Shown here: positions 36,111 through 44,017 of the stretch, in pieces
Numbering within the stretch: position 1 is the first letter of the stretch
Layout of the letters: each line of letters starts with the position of its first letter
The notes under the pieces: model-generated
Seen by the model: the letters and a program-made list of their open reading frames with translations, nothing else
Databases searched by the model: none
What the model was told of the DNA's origin: nothing
DNA from: Rossellomorea sp. BNER
GTDB taxonomy: Bacteria > Bacillota > Bacilli > Bacillales > Bacillaceae_B
Reading direction: 5' to 3'
Assembly (NCBI GenBank): GCA_024213275.1
Contig: JANAVG010000006.1
Location: 1 to 64,000, forward strand
DNA length: 64,000 nt
Program-made: the position numbers and the translations under genes

Positions 36111-37109
36111 ATGGATACAGTACTGATTCTAACCATTTTAATTGTCTTGGGTGCCTTGGCGTTCGACTTTATTAATGGGTTTCACGACACTGCCAATGCC
36201 ATCGCGACTTCCGTTTCAACTAAGGCATTGAAACCAAGACATGCCATCATTTTAGCAGCCGTTATGAACTTTGTAGGTGCTCTGGCTTTTACAGGAGTAG
36301 CCAAAACGATTACGAAAGACATTGTCGATCCCTTCACACTGGAAAATGGGACAGTTGTTATACTTGCAGCTTTACTTGCAGCTATTGCCTGGAATTTGAT
36401 AACTTGGTATTACGGGATTCCGAGTAGTTCCTCGCACGCACTTATCGGTTCCATTGCTGGTGCAGCGATTGCTTCTGCAGGCTTTGCATCGTTAAATTAC
36501 GCTGGGTTCTTAAAGATCCTTGAGGCACTCATTATTTCGCCTATTCTAGCTTTTGCTGTTGGATTTATCGTTTACAGTATTTTTAAAGTAGTCTTTAAAA
36601 ACAATAATCTTTCAAAAACAAACAGGAACTTCCGAACCATGCAAATTGCTACTGCGGCTCTGCAATCCTTCACCCATGGTACAAATGATGCTCAAAAAGC
36701 GATGGGGATCATCACGATGGCATTGATTGTTAATAATTATCAAACTTCTGCCGACATTCAAACATGGGTTCAAGTTTCCTGTGCACTTGCTATGGGTCTG
36801 GGTACTTCTGTTGGAGGATGGAAAATCATCAAGACGGTCGGTGGAAAAATCATGAAAATCCGACCTGTCAATGGAGTAGCGGCTGACCTTACAGGAGCTG
36901 CCATTATATTCGGAGCAACGTATATTCACCTGCCCGTGAGTACAACACATGTAATCTCCTCTTCTATTCTAGGGGTAGGAGCTTCACACCGATTAAAAGG
37001 AGTTAAATGGGGTACAGCTAAAACCATGTTAATTACTTGGGTGATAACATTGCCGATCTCTGCTACTTTAGCTGGAATTTTTTATTATATTCTTAATTTA
37101 TTCTTTTAA
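36111..37109 (+). CDS. pit: Low-affinity inorganic phosphate transporter Pit
   Basis: This 332-residue membrane protein of the PiT family has about ten hydrophobic segments and the two duplicated PiT signatures: FDFINGFHDTANAIATSVST near the N-terminus and QSFTHGTNDAQKAMGIITMA in the middle, plus GIPSSSSHALIGSIAGAAIA and LPVSTTHVISSSILGVGAS (each pair of Ser/Thr-rich loops is typical). It imports phosphate as a metal complex with protons. It is the second gene of the ykaA-pit operon, with an AAGGAG site 14 bp before the ATG. Confidence 0.93.
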   Translation: MDTVLILTILIVLGALAFDFINGFHDTANAIATSVSTKALKPRHAIILAAVMNFVGALAFTGVAKTITKDIVDPFTLENGTVVILAALLAAIAWNLITWYYGIPSSSSHALIGSIAGAAIASAGFASLNYAGFLKILEALIISPILAFAVGFIVYSIFKVVFKNNNLSKTNRNFRTMQIATAALQSFTHGTNDAQKAMGIITMALIVNNYQTSADIQTWVQVSCALAMGLGTSVGGWKIIKTVGGKIMKIRPVNGVAADLTGAAIIFGATYIHLPVSTTHVISSSILGVGASHRLKGVKWGTAKTMLITWVITLPISATLAGIFYYILNLFF

Positions 37110-37115
37110 TGAAAT

Positions 37116-37145
37116 GAGCTGGGGTTAAAACCTGGCTCTTTTTTA
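37116..37145 (+). terminator. Terminator of ykaA-pit
   Basis: GAGCTGGG pairs with CCTGGCTC (G.U pairs included) and is followed by TTTTTTATTT, 7 bp after the pit stop codon. Confidence 0.7.
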
Positions 37146-37371
37146 TTTATGTTATTAAGGAAATCCCTTCAGTCAAAATCTAAACAAAACCCTAAGATCT
37201 CTTCTGAAACAGCCACTTTTTCTACTCTATTTAGCGATTATTCCTTAAAAAAGTTATTAACCCCTAAAATCAGCATATACATAACATATTCTCATTTTTT
37301 ATTAACTCTCTATTAGTCACATTTAGAGCAAAGGATAAACTACTTCATTCCAACAGGGAAAGGGGGTTATA

Positions 37372-37512
37372 ATCATAGAACACATTGAGGTTTTCGGATG
37401 GACGATTACTGTGATTTTAGGAATAACATTTATTTATTCCTTAGCAGTAATTTTAAAATCGCAGGTAATGGTAAAGAGGACGGAGGAAGAAGTGGGGAGT
37501 AATGATTCTTAG
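37372..37512 (+). CDS. Small single-span membrane protein with a possible non-canonical start
   Basis: The frame encodes about 45 residues: IEHIEVFGWTITVILGITFI, YSLAVILKSQ, then a charged tail KRTEEEVGSNDS. One membrane helix (about 9-30) is followed by a cytoplasmic-type tail. A strong AAAGGGGG site (37359-37366) is followed by ATC (37372) and ATA (37375), with no ATG, GTG or TTG in frame before a stop upstream. A terminator hairpin follows the stop. Either initiation uses a rare codon (AUU/AUC/AUA starts are known, for example infC) or the start was mutated. Confidence 0.4.
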   Translation: MIEHIEVFGWTITVILGITFIYSLAVILKSQVMVKRTEEEVGSNDS

Positions 37513-37556
37513 TTATTATTTAATGTTTCGCTAAGTGCGGCTTTGGTGAGTATAAG

Positions 37557-37586
37557 GGGGAGAACGTCAGGTTCTCCTCTTTTTTA
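37557..37586. terminator. Terminator between the small membrane ORF and the GNAT gene
   Basis: GGGGAGAAC pairs with GTTCTCCTC around GTCAG and is followed by TTTTTT. It lies between convergent genes and supports transcription of the short ORF before it. Confidence 0.75.
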
Positions 37587-37595
37587 ACATTTTCA

Positions 37596-38048
37596 TCATA
37601 ATTCTTGGGATAATCGAATCATATCCCTGCACTGTATACCATTCTCAAAAATTTCTTCAGGGTAGTGTCTAATAAAAAAGTCTAAATCTACGCCAATTAT
37701 TCTAAACCCACATTTTTGATAAAGGGCTAATTGTCCTATGCCGGCATTTCCAGTACCAATTTCGATGGTTTTAAACCCTTTTGTCTTGGCTGTTTGAATG
37801 GCATCCATGACTAACTGTTTCCCTATTCCTCGACCGTGTAGCTCTTCCGCGACGGCAACATTCACCAACTCTACTGTATTAGGTCTTGTGGGAAGTAATA
37901 CATAAACTCCGACAATTTGCTTTTCACTCTCCGCTACAAAACATTCTCCTCTTTTAATATATTCCTCTACGATGGTTGGAGAAGGATCCGCTAGTAATAA
38001 CAAACTTATTGGAGGATTTTCACCTATATTTAGTTTTCTAATATCCAT
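37596..38048 (-). CDS. GNAT family N-acetyltransferase (YvbK-like)
   Basis: This 150-residue GNAT enzyme has the acetyl-CoA binding motif A as VAVAEELHGRGIGKQLVMDA (R/Q-x-x-G-x-G/A variant GRGIGK), preceded by strand 4 (VELVNVAV) and followed by IEIGTGNAGIGQLALYQKCG. The ending FIRHYPEEIFENGIQCRDMI resembles B. subtilis YvbK. The acetyl acceptor is unknown. It is monocistronic; the ATG at 38048 has AAGGAGAG upstream. Confidence 0.85.
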   Translation of the reverse strand: MDIRKLNIGENPPISLLLLADPSPTIVEEYIKRGECFVAESEKQIVGVYVLLPTRPNTVELVNVAVAEELHGRGIGKQLVMDAIQTAKTKGFKTIEIGTGNAGIGQLALYQKCGFRIIGVDLDFFIRHYPEEIFENGIQCRDMIRLSQEL

Positions 38049-38299
38049 AATTGCTCTCCTTAAGTAAAAACTTTATTTTCTTACAGTTTAGCATCTCTTA
38101 TTGGTTCGTCAGATTTCCTATTATTTCTATTTAGTATAGTAAAATTCCTTTAATTTTAATTCAATTAATCTGCTTTATTTAGTTATAGAAAAAGAGAACG
38201 TCTTAGTTACTATACTGAACTCTAAAGGTATTTGTATCAAAAAATAACGCTTTTGCTCTCGTGTAAAATACATTTGTGCGCATATGATGGAAAAAGTTC

Positions 38300-38328
38300 T
38301 TGAATTCTTTGCTCATTAGGTTGATAAT
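38300..38328 (+). promoter_or_regulatory. Promoter of the aspartokinase gene
   Basis: TTGAAT (38300-38305), a 17-bp spacer and GATAAT (38323-38328) lie 37 bp before the start codon. The short leader leaves no room for a lysine riboswitch downstream of this promoter. The remainder of the 316-bp gap shows nothing else. Confidence 0.6.
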
Positions 38329-38364
38329 TAGAATTAAAATTTATAAAGAGCAGGGGATGTAAGG

Positions 38365-39726
38365 ATGAAAGTGGTTAAGTTTGGCGGATCTTCGTTAGCT
38401 TCAGGGGAACAAATCGAAAAGGTATTTAATATCGTAGTGTCTGATTCCAAACGAAAAATTGTGGTCGTATCGGCACCTGGAAAACGTTACCCGAATGATT
38501 GTAAAGTAACGGATTTATTGATAGCTTGCGCAGAAGGCTATTTGCAGCATGGAGAAGCACCTGATTTATTTGAAGCAGTCTTAGAAAGATATTCTAGTAT
38601 AGCAAGAGAATTGAATCTTTCTTCTAGTATTGTTGAAAGGATTCATGATGATTTACTAACATTGTTTCAAGCTAATAAAAATAATTCGGAACAGTTCTTG
38701 GATGCTATCAAAGCCAGCGGTGAAGATAATCATGCAAAGCTTATTGCGGAATATTTCAGTCAACAGGGTGTTGAAGCCCACTACGTAAATCCTAAAGAGG
38801 CAGGACTATTCGTGAGTAATGAACCAGGAAATGCTCAAGTTTTGCCTGATTCCTATCAGCGTCTATTCTCCCTTCGCGAAAGGTCAGGAATTCTAATCTT
38901 TCCAGGGTTTTTTGGCTACAATGAACAGGGAGAGGTCGTTACATTTTCGCGTAGTGGCTCTGATATTACGGGTTCGATTTTAGCAAATGGAATCAAAGCA
39001 GAGCTTTATGAAAACTTTACAGACGTTAACGCCGTTTATTCCGTTAATCCAACGATTGTCCAAAACCCGAAGGAAATTCGTGAATTAACCTATCGTGAAA
39101 TGAGGGAATTATCCTATGCAGGTTTCTCTGTGTTTCATGAAGAAGCGCTGATTCCGGCTTTTCGGGCAGGCATCCCTGTTAATGTCAAAAATACGAATAA
39201 TCCTTCCGCACCAGGAACAAGGATTGTGAATGAACGTGACAATACAAACGGACCTGTTATTGGAATTGCAAGTGACCAAGGATTTTGTAGTATTTATGTC
39301 AGTAAATATTTGATGAATAGAGAAGTTGGATTTGGACGAAAACTTCTACATATTCTCGAAAGGAATGGTTTGTCCTATGAGCACACACCTTCTGGAATTG
39401 ATGATATTTCGATTATTTTAAGACAAAGTCAAATGGATCATTTACTTGAAAAAGAAATCATTGATCAAATAAAACAGGAATTACATGCCGATGAGGTAAA
39501 AGTCGAACATAATCTAGCACTCATCATGGTTGTAGGGAAAGGAATGCGCCACAATATAGGAACAATGGCAAAAGCTTCAGCCGCATTGGAGCGAGCACGA
39601 GTCAATATCGAAATGATCAACCAAGGCTCATCCGAAGTCAGTATGATGTTTGGCGTAAAGGAAGAGGATGAAAAGCGGGCCGTTCAAGCAATCTATGAGG
39701 AATTTTTTGTTGGGGTAGTTGTTTAA
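38365..39726 (+). CDS. thrD: Aspartate kinase, class III type (YclM/ThrD-like)
   Basis: This 453-residue monofunctional aspartokinase catalyses the first step of the aspartate pathway to lysine, threonine and methionine. It opens with the catalytic motif VVKFGGSSLASGEQI and contains FSRSGSDITGSILANGIKAE and YENFTDVNAVYSVNPTIV (substrate and ATP sites). Two ACT domains follow (about 305-450). Length and the insert APGKRYPNDCKVTDLLI match B. subtilis YclM (aspartokinase III, threonine/lysine sensitive). It has its own sigma-A promoter and terminator; no T-box or lysine riboswitch is seen. Confidence 0.92.
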   Translation: MKVVKFGGSSLASGEQIEKVFNIVVSDSKRKIVVVSAPGKRYPNDCKVTDLLIACAEGYLQHGEAPDLFEAVLERYSSIARELNLSSSIVERIHDDLLTLFQANKNNSEQFLDAIKASGEDNHAKLIAEYFSQQGVEAHYVNPKEAGLFVSNEPGNAQVLPDSYQRLFSLRERSGILIFPGFFGYNEQGEVVTFSRSGSDITGSILANGIKAELYENFTDVNAVYSVNPTIVQNPKEIRELTYREMRELSYAGFSVFHEEALIPAFRAGIPVNVKNTNNPSAPGTRIVNERDNTNGPVIGIASDQGFCSIYVSKYLMNREVGFGRKLLHILERNGLSYEHTPSGIDDISIILRQSQMDHLLEKEIIDQIKQELHADEVKVEHNLALIMVVGKGMRHNIGTMAKASAALERARVNIEMINQGSSEVSMMFGVKEEDEKRAVQAIYEEFFVGVVV

Positions 39727-39748
39727 TTGATGGGGGAAGAGAGTATAG

Positions 39749-39783
39749 AAGAGGGCGACTTATTAAAGGTTGCTCTCTTTTGT
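39749..39783 (+). terminator. Terminator of the aspartokinase gene
   Basis: AAGAGGGCGAC pairs with GTTGCTCTCTT (two G.U-type positions), followed by TTTTG. It lies 23 bp after the stop codon. Confidence 0.75.
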
Positions 39784-39850
39784 ACGTTAAAAAGAGTGAT
39801 TGTGCGGAAAATTTGTCAGGTTAAAGAATTTTTCAGTACTGTTGGGCTTG

Positions 39851-40040
39851 TTTATTTGAGGCAAGTTAGTAGGTTTATGCGCTTCGAGGCATCTTTTATG
39901 AGGCAAGTCAGAAGGTTTACGCGCCTCGAATCATCTTTTATGAGGCAGCAAGAGCTTTTAATGAGCAGACCCGAAGAACATTATGCGCCGGGCATGACTT
40001 TTATGAGACAGGCAAGGCTATATGCCCCCTTAGCAATCTC
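39851..40040. repeat. Word array 4: alternating TATGAG and TATGCG words every 21 bp
   Basis: Words start at 39855, 39876, 39897, 39918, 39939, 39960, 39982, 40002 and 40021, giving spacings of 21, 21, 21, 21, 21, 22, 20 and 19 bp. The keywords alternate between TTGAGGC/TATGAGGC and TATGCGC/TACGCGC. The array lies in the 385-bp gap between the aspartokinase gene and a small gene. One plus frame happens to stay open through it because 21 is a multiple of three, but it begins inside the terminator and has no ribosome binding site. Confidence 0.9.
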
Positions 40041-40111
40041 CCCATGGCCTCTCTCATGAATAAAAGCCACAAAGTTGTTCAAAATAACTTTGTACATAAG
40101 GAGGTGCGAGA

Positions 40112-40237
40112 ATGCCAAACCAAAATGATAACAAATTCAGAAAAATTCAATCTGAGAGCCAGAAGCAAGGGAAGTCTCAGGAGGAGTATGCTGCTGAGCT
40201 TGAGGCTAACCGTGCTAAGAGTCAAAAGAAAAAGTAA
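40112..40237 (+). CDS. Small hydrophilic basic protein (41 residues)
   Basis: This short protein has a near-perfect AAGGAGGTG ribosome binding site 8 bp before the ATG. It is rich in Lys, Gln, Glu and Ser, has no hydrophobic stretch and ends in KSQKKK. The composition (PNQNDNKFRKIQSESQKQG) resembles small spore or dehydration-related proteins of bacilli, but I do not recognise a family and the similarity is only compositional. A palindromic terminator element follows 20 bp later. Confidence 0.6.
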   Translation: MPNQNDNKFRKIQSESQKQGKSQEEYAAELEANRAKSQKKK

Positions 40238-40256
40238 TCCGATACATGATAGAAAG

Positions 40257-40332
40257 TTGTCCCATAATGGATCAGGAACCACAATTTTCGTCTATAGAAT
40301 TCCTGATTCATGGTTTGGGACAGCTCCTTTTT
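40257..40332. repeat. Dispersed palindromic element, copy 2 (short version)
   Basis: GTTGTCCCATAA pairs with TGGTTTGGGACAGC-type sequence at the right end, with inner ATCAGGAACCACA and TCCTGAT arms, then TTTTTTT. It shares the CAGGAACCACAA block with the copies at 32763 and 55562. It serves as terminator of the small gene at 40112-40237. The rest of the gap to 40678 holds only Pho-box-like repeats. Confidence 0.75.
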
Positions 40333-40552
40333 TTATTGAAAGAAAAGATAAGAAATGGGCCAGAGTAATTTTCCACGAACTTTAACCCTAGCTCTAAATA
40401 ATGCTATTATTTAAATTTCGCGCTTATATTGTAATTTTACTAGTAAACCCCCTCTAGCACTACAAACACTGTAAACTTACAATAGATAAAAATCCTCTGA
40501 CCCTTACTGCTTCTTTGGTCTCCTACTTGCATACGGTCTATAGACCTATTGA

Positions 40553-40580
40553 TTTACAGATTATTAATATTTCTTTAAAA
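40553..40580 (+). promoter_or_regulatory. Pho-box-like direct repeats upstream of the phosphodiesterase gene
   Basis: TTTACA (40553), TTAATA (40564) and TTAAAA (40575) are spaced exactly 11 bp apart, the geometry of tandem PhoP boxes. They lie about 100 bp before the start of a secreted phosphate-scavenging enzyme. The region is very AT-rich, so chance matches are likely. Confidence 0.35.
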
Positions 40581-40678
40581 AAATAACACTATTTACTCCT
40601 ATCAAAAGATTCTATTAATATATAAAATTAGTAATGGATATAATCCAAAATTACTAATAAGTAAGGAGTTGTGTTCTT

Positions 40679-42706
40679 TTGAGAAAGCCTTTACGTACAT
40701 TAAGTAAAACGATTTTAGCAACAACGATGGCCCTATCTGTATTCGCTTCACCTATTTCTTTAGATGGTGTCATGGCTGCAAAACCAGACCATGCAGGGAA
40801 ACATGAAGTAAACCTTAGAATCTTGGGAACCACTGATATCCATACGCACTTATATAATTATGATTATTATAAGGATGCGGAAACAATTGAATTTGGTTTG
40901 GCTAAAACAGCAACCTTGATTAAGGAAGCAAGGGAAGAAGTTAAGAATACGTTGTTGTTTGATAATGGTGATCTTATTCAAGGGAATCCATTAGGTGATT
41001 ATAAAGCAAAAGTGGACAGGCTTGAGGATGGTGAGATTCATCCCGTTTTTAAAGCAATGGAAATATTAGATTATGATGCAGCGACGGTTGGGAATCATGA
41101 ATTCAATTACGGTTTAGATTACTTGGATGAAGTATTAGATGACGCTCCGTTTCCGTATGTAAATGCAAACGTTTACAAGGATGATGGTGATGATAATCCT
41201 AACAATGACCAAAATTACTTTAAACCATATCAAATCATCAACAAAAAAGTACAAGATGTTAATGGGAAAACAAAAGTGATTAAAATTGGTGTCATTGGTG
41301 CAGTCACACCTCAAATTACGCAATGGGATAAAGCAAATCTTGATGGCAAGGTGATTACAAAGGATATCGTTAAATCGGTTGAATCCAATATTCCTAAAAT
41401 GAAAGAAGAGGGTGCGGATCTTATCATCGTTCTTTCTCACTCAGGAATGGGAGACGCAACGTATAGCGAATTTGAAGAAAACGCTGCCTACGATCTGACA
41501 AAGGTTGAAGGAGTAGACGCAATTATTTCAGGGCATAACCATAAAACCTTCCCCGGAGATTTTGGAGATCTTCCTGGTGTTGACATGGAAAAAGGCACTG
41601 TGAATGGTGTTCCTTTTATTATGCCTGGAAACTGGGGCAATCAACTTGGGGTTATGGACTTAACAATCAAAAAGGTAAAAGGAAAATGGCAAGTTACCCA
41701 TTCTGAAACAGAGCTTCGAGCTATTTTCAGAAGCTACAAAGAGAATGGACAAACGAAAAAAGAAAGCTTAGCAGAGGCAGATCCTGAAATTTTGGAAGCA
41801 GTAAAAGAAGACCATGAAGCTACAGTGAACTACGTACGTCAGCCTGTTGGACAAACGACTGCCGATATTCACAGCTACTTTGCTTTAGTAAAAGATGATC
41901 CATCTATCCAAATTGTGACAAACGCTCAAAAATGGTACATCGAAAAGCAATTAAAAGGAACAGTGAATGAAGACCTACCAATTCTTTCGGCTGGTGCACC
42001 CTTTAAAGCAGGTGGACGTAATGGGGCAAACTATTACACCTACATACCTGAAGGAACGATTGCCATTAAAAACGTTTCAGACCTTTATCTCTATCCAAAC
42101 ACAGTCGCAACGGTAAAAGTTACAGGTGCAGATGTGAAGGAATGGCTGGAAATGTCTGCAGGTCAGTTTAATCAAATTAAGACAGATGTAAGTGGAGAAC
42201 AAGCTTTAATCAACAATGACTTCCCAACCTACAATTATGATGTAATTGATGGCGTTAAGTATGAGATTGATGTCACAGTACCGGCAAAATATGATGGGGA
42301 CGGTAATCTAGTAAACCCTGAAGCAAACAGAATTAAAAACCTTCAGTACAATGGACAACCTATTGATGTAAATCAAGAGTTTATAGTTGTAACCAACAAC
42401 TATCGTGCTAGCGGTACTTTCCCTGGTGTAAGAAATAATACGGGAGTGGAATTGTACCCAGATGAAAATCGTCAAGCGATCATTGATTTTATCCGTGAAA
42501 AAGGTACGATAGATCCTTCCGCAGACAATAACTGGACCTTTGCACCTGTTGGAAAAAATGTGAATGCAACCTTCGAATCTTCCATGGATGCACAAAAAGC
42601 TCTTGAAGAAAATGGTCCAATTGATTATCTAGGAGAAGGAACAAGCGGCTTTGGAAAATACTCCATTCAGTTTCCAATAGTTGATCCTTCGCAGATGAAC
42701 AATTAA
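40679..42706 (+). CDS. cpdB: Secreted 2',3'-cyclic-nucleotide 2'-phosphodiesterase/3'-nucleotidase (CpdB-like)
   Basis: This 675-residue exported enzyme releases nucleosides and phosphate from cyclic and 3' nucleotides outside the cell. A signal peptide ends near residue 34 (DGVMAA-KP). The metallophosphatase domain shows GTTDIHTHL, LFDNGDLIQGNPLGDY, VGNHEFNYGLDYL, VLSHSG and SGHNHKTFPG. The C-terminal 5'-nucleotidase domain (about 395-640) contains SAGAPFKAGGRNG and the stacking region NNYRASGTFPG. The motif DYYKD-x-x-FGL-x-K-A-x-LI matches E. coli CpdB closely. There is no LPXTG anchor. The start is a TTG with AAGGAG upstream. Confidence 0.92.
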   Translation: MRKPLRTLSKTILATTMALSVFASPISLDGVMAAKPDHAGKHEVNLRILGTTDIHTHLYNYDYYKDAETIEFGLAKTATLIKEAREEVKNTLLFDNGDLIQGNPLGDYKAKVDRLEDGEIHPVFKAMEILDYDAATVGNHEFNYGLDYLDEVLDDAPFPYVNANVYKDDGDDNPNNDQNYFKPYQIINKKVQDVNGKTKVIKIGVIGAVTPQITQWDKANLDGKVITKDIVKSVESNIPKMKEEGADLIIVLSHSGMGDATYSEFEENAAYDLTKVEGVDAIISGHNHKTFPGDFGDLPGVDMEKGTVNGVPFIMPGNWGNQLGVMDLTIKKVKGKWQVTHSETELRAIFRSYKENGQTKKESLAEADPEILEAVKEDHEATVNYVRQPVGQTTADIHSYFALVKDDPSIQIVTNAQKWYIEKQLKGTVNEDLPILSAGAPFKAGGRNGANYYTYIPEGTIAIKNVSDLYLYPNTVATVKVTGADVKEWLEMSAGQFNQIKTDVSGEQALINNDFPTYNYDVIDGVKYEIDVTVPAKYDGDGNLVNPEANRIKNLQYNGQPIDVNQEFIVVTNNYRASGTFPGVRNNTGVELYPDENRQAIIDFIREKGTIDPSADNNWTFAPVGKNVNATFESSMDAQKALEENGPIDYLGEGTSGFGKYSIQFPIVDPSQMNN

Positions 42707-42772
42707 GTTAACGAGTTCGATGGAACGTAATAGCGATTTTGTTAGAAACTGGTTTGAATGATTTTAGCTTTT

Positions 42773-42975
42773 TTGACTCTCAGGGCCTCACCCGGCTCTA
42801 TTGAGGCCCTCATTTTGGCTTTTTTGCAATTTTAGGGTCTCGATGGACTCGTTTGAGGTCATCATTTTGATTTTTCCGCTTTTTCAGGGCTCCAATCGAC
42901 TCCTTTGAAACCTTCATTTTAGCTTTATTCCAATTTCAGGCCCTCATCCAGCTCCTTTGAGACCCTCATTTTCAT
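42773..42975. repeat. Word array 5: four 52-bp units, each with two GAGG/CCTCA words
   Basis: Unit anchors (CAGGGCCTCA and variants) lie at 42781, 42833, 42885 and 42937, exactly 52 bp apart. A second word in each unit (GAGGCCCTCA and variants, after TTT) lies 22 bp later at 42803, 42855, 42907 and 42959. Fillers such as CATTTTGGCTTTTT are variable. The array fills the gap between cpdB and a coat protein gene. A further AGAATATT pair at 42991 and 43012 is 21 bp apart. No conventional terminator for cpdB is visible. Confidence 0.9.
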
Positions 42976-43157
42976 ACAACCATCGTATTTAGAATATTAG
43001 AACCTGCTGGCAGAATATTGGCGAAATGATGCTCTTGTTACTCAAGCGAAACGAACCTCTAGTTTTCATAGTAAATAAGTTCCATTTGCGGATAAAAAGT
43101 AGGATATCAATAAATAATAGCTAAGGAAAAGAATGCAAATACTGGGGGTGAGAGGAA

Positions 43158-43361
43158 ATGAACCAGCTAACGACAAAAGAGTTGGCTTTGATTGAAGACG
43201 AAATCAGGGCAGAAGAAATTACGGCAAAAACAATGAATTGGTGCGCTTCACAATGTAAAGATCAAGAGCTTCGAAAGTCATTGGAAGAGCTTGCAGAATA
43301 TCATCAATTAAAAATAGCGGATCTTGCACAATATTTCAATCGATCAAGAATGATTCAATAA
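43158..43361 (+). CDS. Small spore-coat-related protein (YraG-like)
   Basis: This 67-residue helical protein (LALIEDEIRAEEITAKTMNW, CASQCKDQELRKSLEELAEYH) resembles the short N-terminal half of coat-F-type proteins such as YraG, which carry a conserved histidine after a charged helix. It precedes a coat-F-like gene by 23 bp, recalling the yraG/yraF/yraD group of B. subtilis. A site GGGGTGAGAGG precedes the ATG. Expression in the mother cell during sporulation is inferred from the family. Confidence 0.7.
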   Translation: MNQLTTKELALIEDEIRAEEITAKTMNWCASQCKDQELRKSLEELAEYHQLKIADLAQYFNRSRMIQ

Positions 43362-43384
43362 AGTTAAGGAAAGAGGTGCAATAT

Positions 43385-43678
43385 ATGCCAAATAACATGG
43401 ACGGGCGTGGATTGACGGACCGAGAAATGGTGCAGCTTTGTTTGGAGTTAGAAAAAGGCCGATGTCGAAGTATCAGCCATACTATGTTAGAAACAAGCCA
43501 TAAAGAGCTTCGTGATATTTATCTACATTGCTTTGAAAATGCGAACACCAACCAGTACAAGCTATATGAAATATTGAATGAAAAGGGCTGGTATAAAACG
43601 GATATTGCTTCGCCTGAGCAAATTAGCAAAGTACAGGAGTTTATGCAAAATAACTTACATCCTGATAATCATTTTTAA
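43385..43678 (+). CDS. Coat F (CotF) domain spore protein (YraD/YraF-like)
   Basis: This 97-residue protein matches the CotF domain: LTDREMVQLCLELEKGRCRS, TSHKELRDIYLHCFENANTN and a C-terminal YEILNEKGWYKTDIASPEQI with the conserved GWY. A GTG at 43376 could start the frame, but AAGAGGTG is spaced for the ATG at 43385. It is likely co-transcribed with the preceding coat-related gene. Confidence 0.85.
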   Translation: MPNNMDGRGLTDREMVQLCLELEKGRCRSISHTMLETSHKELRDIYLHCFENANTNQYKLYEILNEKGWYKTDIASPEQISKVQEFMQNNLHPDNHF

Positions 43679-43708
43679 AGAAGGCGTGAATTTTGAGGAG
43701 GTACACAT

Positions 43709-44017
43709 ATGACGTTTAATGTGACTCAAAAACTTATAAAGGATCATCTTGTTTCTGGCGATATGACCCCTGGTAAAGAGATTGGGCTTAAAATCGATCA
43801 AACCTTAACTCAAGATGCAACCGGAACGATGGTAATGTTGGAGCTAGAAGCCATGGGCTTGGAATATGCCAAAACAGAGGCCTCTGCACAGTATGTCGAT
43901 CATAACCTTATTCAAGTAGACAGCAAAAACCCGGATGATCATTTATTTTTGCAAAGCGCTACACGGCGTTTTGGCCTTCATTATAGCCGGCCTGGTAATG
44001 GGGTCAGTCATCCTGTA
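43709..44017 (+). pseudogene. 5' fragment of an aconitate hydratase gene
   Basis: With GAGGAGG upstream, the frame encodes about 103 residues that read as the N-terminus of an aconitase/homoaconitase-type dehydratase: FNVTQKLIKDHLVSGDMTPG, TLTQDATGTMVMLELEAMGL, AQYVDHNLIQVDSKNPDDHL and RRFGLHYSRPGNGVSHPV. After SHPV the family continues with H and the iron-sulfur cysteine region, but here the similarity stops abruptly at about 44015. The frame runs on to 44158 only as an out-of-frame reading of a different small gene. The remaining 540 or so residues are missing, so this is a deletion remnant. Confidence 0.85.

Noticed and set aside
38049..38364. Lysine riboswitch or T-box upstream of the aspartokinase gene
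   Set aside because: The best promoter leaves a leader of about 30 nt and no long structured region with a terminator is seen.
39727..40059. 110-codon plus-strand ORF with heptapeptide repeats after the aspartokinase gene
   Set aside because: It starts inside the intergenic leader without a ribosome binding site, runs through the terminator hairpin and owes its open frame to the 21-bp repeat.
40079..40282. 67-codon minus-strand ORF opposite the small basic protein gene
   Set aside because: The plus-strand frame has a near-perfect ribosome binding site; the antisense frame has none and overlaps the palindromic element.
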